A stretch of 35,527 bases of DNA from an uncultured Clostridia bacterium (GTDB lineage: Bacteria > Bacillota > Clostridia > Christensenellales > Borkfalkiaceae), in assembly GCA_947631925.1 (NCBI GenBank), contig CANRNE010000021.1:1-35527 (forward strand), given 5' to 3'. Position numbers and translations under genes: made by a program. Positions 25,552-34,374 of the stretch are shown here, in pieces. Below the pieces are notes generated by a model. The model had not been told where the DNA came from. It saw only the letters and a program-made list of their open reading frames with translations, and ran no database searches. How positions within the stretch are numbered: the stretch's first letter is position 1; the number at the start of each line of letters is the position of its first letter.

Positions 25552-27293
25552 TGTGCGGCATCGTCGCGTACGTCGGAAGAAAGCAGGCGGCGCCCATTCT
25601 CCTTCGCGGGCTCTCCGCCCTCGAGTACCGCGGATACGACTCGGCAGGCATCGCCGTGATGGGGGAGAGGCTCTCCCTCGTCAAGCGCGTGGGGCGGGTC
25701 TCCTCCCTTGCGGGCGCCGAACAGCTTACGGGGACCTGCGGCGTGGGGCACACCCGCTGGGCGACGCACGGCGCCCCTACCGAGGAAAACGCCCATCCGC
25801 ACGTCTTCGGAAAAGTCGCCGTCGTTCACAACGGCATCATCGAGAACGCCGACGTCCTCAAGGCGGAATGCACCGCGCGCGGGGAGAAATTCTCCTCGGA
25901 GACGGACAGCGAAGTCATCGCCCACCTTCTGAATTTCTACTTCAAGGGCGACCTTCTTGCCGCGCTGAAAGAGACGTGTAAGCGTCTCGTCGGCTCTTAC
26001 GCCATCGCCGCGATGGGGGAAGAAAGGGAGATTGTGCTCGCGCGGCGGGCCTCTCCGCTCCTCGTCGGAAGGGGGGAGGACGGCGCCTATGCCGCCAGCG
26101 ACCTCTCCGCGCTCTCCGCCTGCCAAACCGTGTATGCGCTCGGCGAGGGACACTTCGCCCGCATGACGGAGGATGCTATAAGGATCTTCGACGACGGGGG
26201 AAAAATTGCCCTCAAACCCCTCAAAAAGGAGGAGGTGGAGGGGCTTCCCGCCAAGGGAGGCTACGCGCACTTCATGAAGAAGGAACTCATGGAGATTCCC
26301 GCCTCCATCGCCAATTCCTTGGAAAATTACCGCAGTTTCGCGCAGAATCAGGCGTTTTGCAGAGTACTATGTCAGACAGAGTACCTCACATTTCTCGGTT
26401 GCGGGACGGCATATCACAGCGGACTCTGCGCAAAATACGCCGTGGAGCGGCTCGCGCGGGTGCGCGCCGCATGCCACCTCTCAAGCGAGTACCGCTACCT
26501 CAATCCCATCGTAAAAAGGGGTGAGCTCGTCGTCGCCATCTCCCAAAGCGGGGAGACGGCGGACACCCTCGCCGCGGCGGAACTTGCCAAGGCAAAGGGA
26601 GCCATTCTTCTCGCCGTCACCAACGTCGGCTATTCCACCCTCTCGCGCATCGCCGATTTTTGCCTCGTGACGGGAGCGGGGCGGGAAGTTGCGGTCGCCG
26701 CCACGAAGAGTTTTTCCGCACAGCTCGCCGTCCTCTTTTCCTTCGCCGCAGACCTTGCGCGCCTGCGGGGAATGGGGGAACGGGACCTCGGCAACCTTCC
26801 CGTGCTCGCCGAGCGCACGCTCGCCGCTTCCGAAGGGACCAAGGCGTGGACGGGGGCATTTGTCCATGCGAAGAATGTCTTCTTCCTCGGGCGGGGCGCA
26901 GACGTCGCCACGGCGATGGAGGGCAGTCTCAAGCTGAAGGAGATTGCCTATCTTCCGAGCGAGGGGTATGCCGCAGGCGAGCTCAAACACGGACCGCTCG
27001 CCCTCGTGGAGCAGGGGACCCCCGTCGTCGCCGTCATGACGGAGAAGGCGCTCGCCGAAAAAACAAAAAATGCCGTCCATGAGACGGCTGCGCGCGGCGC
27101 AAATGTGTTTGTTGTGAGCGCATTTCCCCCCGAAGACGGGCTGCCCACGGTGGAGATTCCCGAAGCCGATGAGGCGTTTTCGCCCATTTTGGCGGCAATC
27201 CCTCTGCAGATGCTCGCCTACTACGTCTCCCTCGCCCGCGGCTACGACCCCGATCTTCCGCGCAATCTGGCGAAGTCGGTAACGGTGGAGTGA
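25551..27293 (+). CDS. glmS: Glutamine-fructose-6-phosphate aminotransferase (isomerising)
   Basis: Makes glucosamine-6-phosphate from fructose-6-phosphate and glutamine, the first step of amino-sugar synthesis, feeding GlmM encoded just upstream. The 580-residue protein has the N-terminal glutaminase domain with catalytic Cys2 (MCGIVAYVG) and two SIS sugar-isomerase domains (about 270-410 and 440-570; ISQSGETADTLAA, EGYAAGELKHGP), ending in LAKSVTVE. It starts at the last base of glmM (TGATG), with GGAGGTG as ribosome binding site. This leaves no room for the glmS ribozyme found before this gene in many Firmicutes. Confidence 0.97.
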   Translation: MCGIVAYVGRKQAAPILLRGLSALEYRGYDSAGIAVMGERLSLVKRVGRVSSLAGAEQLTGTCGVGHTRWATHGAPTEENAHPHVFGKVAVVHNGIIENADVLKAECTARGEKFSSETDSEVIAHLLNFYFKGDLLAALKETCKRLVGSYAIAAMGEEREIVLARRASPLLVGRGEDGAYAASDLSALSACQTVYALGEGHFARMTEDAIRIFDDGGKIALKPLKKEEVEGLPAKGGYAHFMKKELMEIPASIANSLENYRSFAQNQAFCRVLCQTEYLTFLGCGTAYHSGLCAKYAVERLARVRAACHLSSEYRYLNPIVKRGELVVAISQSGETADTLAAAELAKAKGAILLAVTNVGYSTLSRIADFCLVTGAGREVAVAATKSFSAQLAVLFSFAADLARLRGMGERDLGNLPVLAERTLAASEGTKAWTGAFVHAKNVFFLGRGADVATAMEGSLKLKEIAYLPSEGYAAGELKHGPLALVEQGTPVVAVMTEKALAEKTKNAVHETAARGANVFVVSAFPPEDGLPTVEIPEADEAFSPILAAIPLQMLAYYVSLARGYDPDLPRNLAKSVTVE

Positions 27294-27484
27294 AGGTTTC
27301 AGTTTCGGCGAAAATCTTTGCTTGTTTCGCGCGATTTCTTTTGCTACGCAAAATAAATGCGCACGAGGAAATTGACGTTGGCGCCTTAACAGGCTCACTG
27401 TCGCGGTCGTGTTATCAGACAATAAGCCTGCGGTGGCGTGGCAAATGGGGACGCCCACGGCGGAAGTGAATTCCACCTAAGGCA
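27294..27484 (+). repeat. Family A repeat, copy 2 (after glmS), diverged
   Basis: Begins right after the glmS stop with TTTCGGCGAAAATCTTTGCTT, diverges in the middle, and rejoins copies 1 and 3 from ACAATAAGCCTGCGGTGGCG to AATTCCACC. Its 5' hairpin is weaker than in the other copies. Confidence 0.8.
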
Positions 27485-27499
27485 CATTATTTGGGAATG

Positions 27500-27790
27500 A
27501 CACCCCCTCAGTCACTGCGTGACAGCTCCCTCTCAAGGGGGCGCCAAGTCACTTGCCCACCCCTCGAGGGGTGGGTGGCGCGAACGAAGAGAGCGACGGA
27601 AGGGGTGGCGCTTGTTCACACAGCCCCCCTCGCCGCCTATGGCGGAGCTTTCTCGGGCAGGATTCTACCTGCCCGAGAAGGGTGTCACGAGCAACGCGAG
27701 CGATGGAAGGGGTGGCGCTTGTTCACACAGCCCCCTCAGGCTCGGCTAACGCCTCGCCGCCTACGGCGGAGCCCCCCACGAGGGGTAGGT
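27500..27790 (+). repeat. Family C-related repeat cluster between glmS and the antiporter gene
   Basis: Holds a 20-bp perfect palindrome (27556-27575), a 12-bp perfect hairpin (27650-27661 with 27668-27679) and two direct copies of a segment running GGAAGGGGTGGCGCTTGTTC through ACACAGCCCC to CGCCGCCTAYGGCGGAG (from about 27598 and 27707). Open frames across it follow the repeats and lack ribosome binding sites. Confidence 0.75.
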
Positions 27791-27795
27791 CATTC

Positions 27796-29031
27796 TCACC
27801 CCTTTTCCGTTTGCAGCGGGGGTTTTTCGCGGTAGGAGAGCTTCAAAAAGAGGGGGGTGAGGACGGAGGAGACGAGGATGATGACGAACACGAAGGGATA
27901 AATCGCGGCATCGACGAGTCCCGCCGAGACGCCGCGTTCGGCGCAGATGAGCACGACTTCGGCGCGCACCATCATGCCGAGTCCCACCCGCGCGCTGTCC
28001 GCCCAGGAGAACTTGCACAGTTTCGCTCCCAGCCCGCAGCCGACAAATTTCCCCGCGAGCGCCGCAAGCACATACACGCACCCGAAGGCGACAAAGGGGA
28101 GGGTGATGCCCGAGAAGTCCAAATTCATGCCGATGGAGGCAAAGAAGATGGGCGAGAAGAAGAGATAGCCCATCGTATCCACCTTGCGCTCGACGTACGG
28201 GGTCTCGGAGAGCGTCCCACCGAGCAGAATTCCCGCCACATACGCGCCCGTGATATCGGCGACGCCGAAGAGTTTTTCCGCACAGTAGGCATACACAAAG
28301 CACGCGGCGAGCGAGATAATGGGCACGCGGCGGTTGTGCGGCGCCTTGCGCTCCATGAGGTCGAAGAGCTTGCGAAGCCCCACCCCGAGGGCGATGGCGG
28401 CGACAAAGAAGATGACGATTTTGATGGCGACCATCGCGGCATTGGGATGGAACCAGTCCCAGCCCGTCTCCGCCTCTCCGCCCGAAAATCCCGTGAGGAC
28501 GGACAGGATGACAATCCCGATGACGTCGTCGATGACCGCCGCCGCGACAATCGAGGTCCCGAGCTTGGAGTCGAGCTTTCCCAGCTCCTTGAGGACGGCA
28601 ACCGTCACCGAGACCGAAGTCGCCGTGAGAATTGCCCCGTAGAAGAGCCACGAGAGCGCCCCGGCATCCCGCAGAAAGAGAAAGGCGACGAGGGTCCCCA
28701 GTCCCATGGGGAAGAGGACGCCGAGCACGGTGATGACGACTGCCGCAATCCCCGTCTGTTTGAGTTGTTTGAGGTCGGTGGACAGGCCCGTCGAGAACAT
28801 GATGAGCACGACGCCGATTTTGCTCATCGCGGAGAGGACTTTTTTGATGTCTTCCCCGAAGAAGGCATCGTGCAGGGGCTGCCACGGGATGTAGGAGAGC
28901 AGTCCGATGAGCACGCCCGCAAGCAGCATGCCGATGACGGCGGGCATTCCCGCCTTGTGCGCGCCCAACCCCATCAGCTTGGAGAGGAGCAGAATGAGCG
29001 CGAGCGGGAGCAAAATTTCAAAGGGTTCCAT
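27796..29031 (-). CDS. CPA2 family cation/proton antiporter (KefB/NapA-like)
   Basis: A 411-residue membrane protein with 12-13 predicted helices that exchanges Na+ or K+ for protons. It has the Na_H_Exchanger fold from MEPFEILLPLALILLLSKLMG onward, AVIDDVIGIVILSVLTG in the middle with two adjacent acidic residues at the ion site, and MVRAEVVLICAERG near the end. No C-terminal TrkA-N or TrkA-C domain is present. The start at 29031 is chosen because the alternative ATG at 29067 overlaps the -10 box. The family is solid, the ion is not. Confidence 0.92.
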   Translation of the reverse strand: MEPFEILLPLALILLLSKLMGLGAHKAGMPAVIGMLLAGVLIGLLSYIPWQPLHDAFFGEDIKKVLSAMSKIGVVLIMFSTGLSTDLKQLKQTGIAAVVITVLGVLFPMGLGTLVAFLFLRDAGALSWLFYGAILTATSVSVTVAVLKELGKLDSKLGTSIVAAAVIDDVIGIVILSVLTGFSGGEAETGWDWFHPNAAMVAIKIVIFFVAAIALGVGLRKLFDLMERKAPHNRRVPIISLAACFVYAYCAEKLFGVADITGAYVAGILLGGTLSETPYVERKVDTMGYLFFSPIFFASIGMNLDFSGITLPFVAFGCVYVLAALAGKFVGCGLGAKLCKFSWADSARVGLGMMVRAEVVLICAERGVSAGLVDAAIYPFVFVIILVSSVLTPLFLKLSYREKPPLQTEKG

Positions 29032-29065
29032 AATTTTCTCTCGGATTTCGTTACAAACGTCTACC

Positions 29066-29093
29066 ATTATAATCGTTTTCCCGAAAATGGCAA
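29066..29093 (-). promoter_or_regulatory. Promoter of the antiporter gene
   Basis: On the minus strand TTGCCA (29093-29088) is 16 bp from TATAAT (29071-29066), giving a leader of about 28 nt with a weak GAGAGA ribosome binding site. Confidence 0.7.
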
Positions 29094-29229
29094 ATGTTTT
29101 TCAACAAATTTTGCGATTTCTTTTACGAGAACGGACGAACCGAGGGCGAGCAAGCGGCGCGCGGAGAAATCTCTTTTCCCCTCCACGGGAATTTTCGGTG
29201 TATCTTGGCGCATGTGGGGCGCGATATGC

Positions 29230-29258
29230 TTGCAATTTGCTTATATATTTGATATAAT
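29230..29258 (+). promoter_or_regulatory. Promoter of the mrnC-recR gene block, predicted leaderless
   Basis: TTGCAA (29230-29235) and TATAAT (29253-29258) are 17 bp apart, and the mrnC ATG is at 29266, 7 bases past the -10. No other clear promoter is seen before dnaX. Confidence 0.82.
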
Positions 29259-29265
29259 AGAGAAA

Positions 29266-29676
29266 ATGACGCCCATCAGCCTGCCCGTCGAACGCGAACG
29301 GGCGAAACAACTCAATCCCGTCGTGCTCGCCTTCGTCGGGGACGCCGTCTATACCCTCCTCGTCAGGCGGGAGCTTTCGCTCGCGCACGGCTTGCACACG
29401 GGAGAGCTCAACCGCCTCGCATCGGCACGGGTCTCAGCCCGCGGGCAGAGCGACGCGACGGAGAAAATTCTCCCCCTGCTCACCGAGGAGGAGGAAGAGA
29501 TTTACCGCCGCGGCAGGAACGCCAAGAAGCCCACGAAGAGCAAGAACGCCTCCGCGGTGGACTACGCCCGCTCGACGGGGTTCGAGGCAGTCTTCGGCTA
29601 CCTCTATCTCGTGGGGGATGAGGCGCGCATTTACGAACTTCTCGCCGCCGTTTCGCCGCGGGAAGGGGAGGTGTAA
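29266..29676 (+). CDS. mrnC: Mini-ribonuclease III
   Basis: Dimeric RNase III-type catalytic domain without a double-stranded-RNA-binding domain; matures 23S rRNA in Firmicutes. The 136-residue protein has LNPVVLAFVGDAVYTLLVR with the key Asp, NAKKPTKSKNASAVDYARSTGFEAVFGYLYLVGD with the acidic catalytic pair, matching the family. The ATG at 29266 is the first in frame after the promoter; a longer open frame upstream is read from repeats and the antisense of the antiporter. rlmB follows after one base. Confidence 0.95.
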   Translation: MTPISLPVERERAKQLNPVVLAFVGDAVYTLLVRRELSLAHGLHTGELNRLASARVSARGQSDATEKILPLLTEEEEEIYRRGRNAKKPTKSKNASAVDYARSTGFEAVFGYLYLVGDEARIYELLAAVSPREGEV

Positions 29677-29677
29677 G

Positions 29678-30394
29678 GTGCTCGTCTTCGGAAGAAATGC
29701 CGTCTTGGAACTGTTAAAGACAGACAAGACGGTGGAAAAAATCGTCCTCGAACAGGGCGCGCAGGGCACGCTCGGCAAGATTTTCGCCGAGGCAAGAAAG
29801 AAGAACATCCGCGTGCAGTTCGCCCCCAGAAACGTGCTCGACAAAATCGCTTCGGGCGGCAAACATCAGGGCGCCGTCGCCTACACGACGGAATTCTCCT
29901 ATGCCGATTTTTATGAACTCGGGGGCGGGGAAGACAGCCTTCTCGTCCTCTGCGACGGCATCGAGGACGTCCACAATCTCGGGGCAATTCTGCGCGTCGC
30001 CGAATGCGCGGGCGCGGACGGGGTCATCATTCCCAAGGCAAAGGGCGCATGCGTCACCGATGCCGTCATCCGGATTTCCGCAGGCGCGGCGGAGCACATC
30101 CCCGTCGCCAAGGTCCCTTCCGTCAATGCCGCCGTGGACGAGCTCAAGTCGCGCGGCTACTGGGTATATGCCCTCGAGGCGGGCGGGGAGAGCATCTACT
30201 CCGCCAATCTCAAGGGGAAGATTGCCCTCGTCGTAGGGGGAGAGGACAGCGGCGTGCACCGCCTGACGCGGGAGAAATGCGACGGCGTCCTGTCCATTCC
30301 GCTCTTCGGAAAAGTCAACTCCCTCAACGCGTCCGTCGCGCTGGGGATAGCCGTCTATGAGGTGGTCCGTGGAAGATTACAGCAAAAAGAGTGA
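29678..30394 (+). CDS. rlmB: TrmH-family 23S rRNA (guanosine-2'-O-)-methyltransferase
   Basis: A SPOUT methyltransferase, most likely for 23S rRNA Gm2251. The 238-residue protein has an N-terminal substrate-binding domain (LVFGRNAVLELL) and catalytic motifs DGIEDVHNLGAILRVAECAG, GGEDSGVHRL and IPLFGKVNSLNASVALGI. The GTG start at 29678 lies 6 bases after GGGAGGTG; no ATG fits. It follows mrnC as in many Firmicutes and overlaps sigH by up to 38 bases. Confidence 0.94.
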   Translation: MLVFGRNAVLELLKTDKTVEKIVLEQGAQGTLGKIFAEARKKNIRVQFAPRNVLDKIASGGKHQGAVAYTTEFSYADFYELGGGEDSLLVLCDGIEDVHNLGAILRVAECAGADGVIIPKAKGACVTDAVIRISAGAAEHIPVAKVPSVNAAVDELKSRGYWVYALEAGGESIYSANLKGKIALVVGGEDSGVHRLTREKCDGVLSIPLFGKVNSLNASVALGIAVYEVVRGRLQQKE

Positions 30395-30920
30395 CAGCGA
30401 GCTCGCGGCTCTCTCCCAAAGGGGGGAGGCCTCGGCGACGGAAATTCTCCTCGACCGCTATAAAAACGCCGTTCGGCGGTGCGCCCGCCGCTTCGCGCTC
30501 GGGGCGGGCGTGGAGACGGACGACCTCGTGCAGGAGGGGATGATTGGTCTCTATACCGCCGTCCTCCGCTTTTCGCCCGAGGGGGGAAAGAGCTTCAAGA
30601 ACTTCGTCTATCTCTGCGTGGAGCGCAGAATTTACACCTATCTTCGCAGCATGCGGCGGGAGCCGCAGGAAGCGGTCGACCCCGAGGAAGTGTGCGCTTC
30701 GGGCTCGAGTCCCGAGGACCTTCTCATCGGAAGCGAGACGGACGCCGAGCTCAGACTGCGCCTCATGCACTCCCTCTCCGACTTCGAATTCCGCGTCATG
30801 ACAATGTATCTCGAGGGGTTGAGCTATGCCGACATCTCGGAGGCGACCAAGAAGCCCGTCAAGAGCATCGACAACGCCCTCTCCCGCGCCAAGAAGAAAT
30901 TGCAGAAGGAATTCTCATAG
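30357..30920 (+). CDS. sigH: RNA polymerase sigma factor, SigH (Spo0H) type
   Basis: A 187-residue sigma-70-family protein related to Bacillus SigH, which controls stationary-phase and early sporulation genes. Region 2 has ETDDLVQEGMIGLYTAVLRF and FKNFVYLCVERRIYTYLR; region 4 has LSYADISEATKKPVKSIDNALSRAKKKL. The ATG at 30357 lies inside rlmB. A GTG at 30369 after AGGTGG is an equally credible start. Its place after rlmB matches the Bacillus order. Presence of sigH does not by itself prove sporulation. Confidence 0.92.
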   Translation: MRWSVEDYSKKSDSELAALSQRGEASATEILLDRYKNAVRRCARRFALGAGVETDDLVQEGMIGLYTAVLRFSPEGGKSFKNFVYLCVERRIYTYLRSMRREPQEAVDPEEVCASGSSPEDLLIGSETDAELRLRLMHSLSDFEFRVMTMYLEGLSYADISEATKKPVKSIDNALSRAKKKLQKEFS

Positions 30921-30989
30921 CGCCCATACCTACGTCATCGGGATCTCGGCGCCCCCGCCCCCGCATGTTTGCACGAAAAGGAGAACGAT

Positions 30990-32792
30990 ATGTCTCATTT
31001 ATCCCTATACAGAAGATTTCGTCCCGACACCTTCGAAAAGATTGTGCGGCAGGAGCATGTCGTCCGCATTCTCAAGAATCAAATCAAGTCGGATGCGGTC
31101 GGCCATGCCTATCTCTTCACGGGCCCGCGCGGCACGGGAAAGACCTCGGTAGCAAGAATCTTTGCGCGCGCCGCCTGTTGCGAGCACCCCGTGGACGGTT
31201 CCCCCTGCGGAACCTGCCCGTCCTGCCTCGCCATCGCCGCGGGCTCTTTGGACGTCACCGAGATAGACGCCGCCTCCAACAACGGCGTGGGTGAGATGCG
31301 CGACCTTCGGGAGAAGGTGCAGTATCCGCCCGTCACGGGAAAGTACAAGGTATACATCATCGACGAGGTCCACATGCTGACGGACGCCGCCTTCAACGCC
31401 CTTCTCAAGACGCTCGAGGAGCCGCCCGCACACGCTCTCTTCATCCTCGCGACGACGGAGCCGCAGAAGATTCCCGCAACCATTCTCTCCCGCTGTATGC
31501 GGCTGGACTTCAAACTTCTCCCCGAGAAGGACCTCGAAGCCCATCTGCGCGGCATTCTCCGGGAACTTCACAAGGAGTATGACGACGAGGCGGTCGCCGC
31601 CATCGCCCGCGCGGGTGCGGGAAGCGACCGCGACATGCTCTCCATCGCGGAGGCGTGCATCGTCTATTCGGACAAGCTCACCTACGCCGCCGTCTGCGAA
31701 GTGCTGGGGGCGGCGGACTTCCGCGAGACGGCCCGCCTCGCAAAATTCATGCTCTCGGGAAAGGGCGGGGAGGTGCTCACCGCCGCGGAGGGCATTCTCA
31801 AAGAGGGGAAGGCGGTCGGCGTCCTCCTCAAGGACCTCATCGAACTTCTGAGCCGCGTTACGGTCTGCCTTCTGTGCGGAGACGCGGAGAAACTGCTCTC
31901 CCTTTCCCGCGACCTCTATGACACGGTCAGCGCGCTCGCCTCTTCGACGAGCAGGGAGACGGTGCTTCGTGCGACGGAGATTCTCGTGCGCCTCGAAAAC
32001 GAGCTGCGCTTCTCCTCCTCGCCCCGCATCTCCTTTGAGGCGGCCATCCTGCGCATTGCATCCCCCGCGGACGACCTCGACGTCTCCGCCCTGCGCACCC
32101 GCCTCGACGCCTTGGAGCGCGAACTTGCGGATTTGAAGGAGAGGGGAATGAGCCCCATTCCCACTTCCCCGAAGGCGCCCGAGACGGCAGAAATGGCGGC
32201 TCCCAAGCAGGAAATTCCCCCAAAGTCCCCCGAAAAAGCGCCCGAAGCGCCCTCCGAAGGGGACTTCCCCGACGAGGAGCCCGTCTTTGCGGAGGCGTAT
32301 TTCTCGGACGGTCCCGTCGGCGCGCCCGTCCCCGGGCAGGAAAGCAAGGCGGCCCCCAATCGGGAAGTAAAACAGGAACCTAAAGAAGAGCCTCGGCCCG
32401 CTCCCAAGGCCGAGCCCAAGGCGGAACCCACGGCAGAAGAACCCAAGACAGAACCTTCGAAGGGGGCACGCAGCGCGCCGCATATGAACGCGGAGCAGGC
32501 GTACGGGATTTTCATGCGCAATGTCCGCAAGACGCTGCGCAACGGGGTGCTCTTCACGATGTGCTCCGACCTTTCCGCCTTCTATGAGGGCACGACGCTC
32601 GTCCTCGAGACGGAGTCCCCCAACGTCTGCATGGCGCTCAACCGTGCGGACAACAGGAAACTCATGGAGAGCGTGTTTTTGCAGATTGGCATCGAGGACT
32701 TCACCGTCCGTCAGCGGGGCGCGGCGCCCAAAGTCGACCCCGTCGAGGTGCTCAAACAAAATTTTCAGGATTATCCCATCGAAATCAAATAA
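30990..32792 (+). CDS. dnaX: DNA polymerase III gamma/tau subunit
   Basis: Clamp-loader ATPase of the replisome. The 600-residue protein has Walker A GPRGTGKTS (45-53), a zinc module with Cys64, 73, 76 and 79, Walker B and sensor regions in VYIIDEVHMLTDAAFNALLKTLEEPP, and domain III to about 360. A Pro/Lys/Glu-rich linker (about 390-500, with repeated EPKAEP-like units) leads to a small C-terminal domain. I see no A-rich slippery site for a shorter gamma form. AAGGAG precedes the ATG. ebfC and recR follow in the classic order. Confidence 0.96.
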   Translation: MSHLSLYRRFRPDTFEKIVRQEHVVRILKNQIKSDAVGHAYLFTGPRGTGKTSVARIFARAACCEHPVDGSPCGTCPSCLAIAAGSLDVTEIDAASNNGVGEMRDLREKVQYPPVTGKYKVYIIDEVHMLTDAAFNALLKTLEEPPAHALFILATTEPQKIPATILSRCMRLDFKLLPEKDLEAHLRGILRELHKEYDDEAVAAIARAGAGSDRDMLSIAEACIVYSDKLTYAAVCEVLGAADFRETARLAKFMLSGKGGEVLTAAEGILKEGKAVGVLLKDLIELLSRVTVCLLCGDAEKLLSLSRDLYDTVSALASSTSRETVLRATEILVRLENELRFSSSPRISFEAAILRIASPADDLDVSALRTRLDALERELADLKERGMSPIPTSPKAPETAEMAAPKQEIPPKSPEKAPEAPSEGDFPDEEPVFAEAYFSDGPVGAPVPGQESKAAPNREVKQEPKEEPRPAPKAEPKAEPTAEEPKTEPSKGARSAPHMNAEQAYGIFMRNVRKTLRNGVLFTMCSDLSAFYEGTTLVLETESPNVCMALNRADNRKLMESVFLQIGIEDFTVRQRGAAPKVDPVEVLKQNFQDYPIEIK

Positions 32793-32807
32793 ACAAGAGG
32801 TGAAAGT

Positions 32808-33140
32808 ATGGCTTACGGCGGCGGCATGGGCGGAAATATGCAGAATCTCATGAAGCAGGCACAGAAGATGCAGGAGGAGATGCAGGCAACGGAGAAACTC
32901 CTCGACGAGTGGGAGATTGTCGGCACGAGCGGCGGCGAGGCAGTCGTCATCTATATGAATGCCAAAAAGGTCATCGACGGGGTGGAAATCGACCCCTCCG
33001 TCGTCGACTCCGATGACGTCGAACTGCTCGAGGACCTCGTCCTTGCGGCAATTCGGGACGGCTATGCCAAGGCGGACGCCGTCTATCGCGAGAAGATGGG
33101 CAAGTTTGCCTCCCTCGGCGGCATCGGAGGGCTGATGTGA
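32808..33140 (+). CDS. ebfC: YbaB/EbfC family nucleoid-associated protein
   Basis: A 110-residue dimeric DNA-binding protein. It has a Gly/Met-rich start ([10 protein letters not shown]), the amphipathic helix [19 protein letters not shown], the [25 protein letters not shown] core and a Gly-rich end. It sits between dnaX and recR as in most bacteria. AAGAGGTG precedes the ATG and its stop overlaps the recR start (TGATG). Confidence 0.96.
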   Translation: MAYGGGMGGNMQNLMKQAQKMQEEMQATEKLLDEWEIVGTSGGEAVVIYMNAKKVIDGVEIDPSVVDSDDVELLEDLVLAAIRDGYAKADAVYREKMGKFASLGGIGGLM

Positions 33141-33733
33141 TGGAAGTGTTCATCGAACCCATCGGGCGGCTCATGAATGAGTTCTCCCGCCTCCCCGGAG
33201 TGGGCAGAAAGACGGCGCAGCGCTATGCCTATAAGGTGATTTCCATGCCCGAAGAGGACGTGCGCGCCTTCGCAGAGGCGCTCTTGGACGTCAAACACAA
33301 GGTGCGTTTCTGCAAAATCTGCGGGAACTTTACGACGGGGGAGGTCTGCGATGTCTGCAGACTGCGGGACAGCTCGCAAATCTGCGTCGTCAAGGAGCCC
33401 AAGGACGTCGTCGCCCTCGAAAAATTGCACGAATACAGCGGCGTGTACCATGTTCTGCACGGCGTCATCGACCCGATGAACGGCGTCACGCCCAATGATA
33501 TCCGAATCAAGGAATTGCTCGCGCGCATCGGAGAGGGGGGCGTGAAGGAAGTCATTCTCGCCACCAATCCCGACGTGGAGGGAGAAGCGACCGCGATGTA
33601 CATCGCACGGCTCATAAAGCCGCTCGGCGTGAAGACCACCCGCATCGCGCACGGCGTGCCCGTCGGCAGCGAACTCGAATACACCGACGAAGTCACCCTC
33701 GCTCGCGCCCTCAAGGACCGCAAAGAGGTGTAA
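33140..33733 (+). CDS. recR: Recombination mediator protein RecR
   Basis: Acts with RecO and RecF to load RecA at gaps. The 197-residue protein has the N-terminal helix-hairpin-helix ([15 protein letters not shown]), a C4 zinc finger (Cys58, 61, 70, 73), a Toprim domain ([34 protein letters not shown]) and the C-terminal [20 protein letters not shown]. The ATG at 33140 overlaps the ebfC stop by one base; a GTG at 33137 is less likely. Last gene of the block; repeats follow. Confidence 0.97.
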   Translation: MEVFIEPIGRLMNEFSRLPGVGRKTAQRYAYKVISMPEEDVRAFAEALLDVKHKVRFCKICGNFTTGEVCDVCRLRDSSQICVVKEPKDVVALEKLHEYSGVYHVLHGVIDPMNGVTPNDIRIKELLARIGEGGVKEVILATNPDVEGEATAMYIARLIKPLGVKTTRIAHGVPVGSELEYTDEVTLARALKDRKEV

Positions 33734-33759
33734 GGATAAGCAGGGGGGAATTCCGAATC

Positions 33760-33787
33760 GTCACCCTGAGCGTAGTCGAAGGGTATC
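33760..33787 (+). repeat. Family B REP-like motif after recR
   Basis: GTCACCCTGAGCGTAGTCGAAGGGTATC matches 11790 and 17555 and lies just before the 200-bp tandem array. Confidence 0.75.
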
Positions 33788-33790
33788 TGC

Positions 33791-34292
33791 ATTCTCATTC
33801 GTCATGTTGAGCGTAGTCGAAACATATCCTTATTTTTATCATGCGGATATACTTCGACTCGCCGCGGTGCGGCGGCTCAGTATGACATGATTTAGGACTC
33901 GTACCCACCCCCCTACCCCCCTCCTCGGGAGGGGGCACGCATGGCGCCTCCGTGGGAGGAGCTCCGCCGTAGGCGGTGAGGTGGGGCGTCATTCTCATTC
34001 GTCATGTTGAGCGTAGTCGAAACATATCCTTATTTTTATCATGCGGATATACTTCGACTCGCCGCGGTGCGGCGGCTCAGTATGACATGATTTAGGACTC
34101 GTACCCACCCCCCTACCCCCCTCCTCGGGAGGGGGCACGCATGGCGCCTCCGTGGGAGGAGCTCCGCCGTAGGCGGTGAGGTGGGGCGTCATTCTCATTC
34201 GTCATGTTGAGCGTAGTCGAAACATATCCTTATTTTTATCATGCGGATATACTTCGACTCGCCGCGGTGCGGCGGCTCAGTATGACGTGATT
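33791..34292. repeat. 200-bp tandem repeat, about 2.5 copies, built from families B and C
   Basis: Units at 33791-33990 and 33991-34190 appear identical; a third copy matches to about 34292 with one change near its end. Each unit opens with an 86-nt imperfect hairpin (33801-33886 and +200, +400) whose arms pair GTCAT, TGAG, GTCGAA and ATATCC with their complements, with a nested CCGCGGTGCGG loop. The rest is a family C module with CCCCCTC/GAGGGGG and CGCCGTAGGCGG hairpins. Two identical 67-residue minus-strand frames result from the repetition and lack ribosome binding sites. No gene is seen between 33734 and 34374. Confidence 0.95.
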
Positions 34293-34374
34293 AGCAGCTT
34301 CACCTCAGTCACTTCGTGACGTTTGAGACAATCAGAACAAAGCAAAAGAAATCGTGCGAAACTATGGAGGTTTT

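Noticed and set aside
32090-32480. Programmed frameshift site in dnaX for a short gamma subunit
   Set aside because: No A6-A7 slippery heptamer with a following stop and hairpin is seen in the linker region; single-product translation is the simpler reading.
33795-34198. Two identical 67-residue minus-strand proteins
   Set aside because: They follow the 200-bp DNA repeat, have no ribosome binding site, and share their start (MTPHLTAYGGAPPTE) with a repeat-derived frame at the window start.
33791-34292. CRISPR-like array
   Set aside because: The units are 200 bp with no unique spacers, and no cas genes are present.
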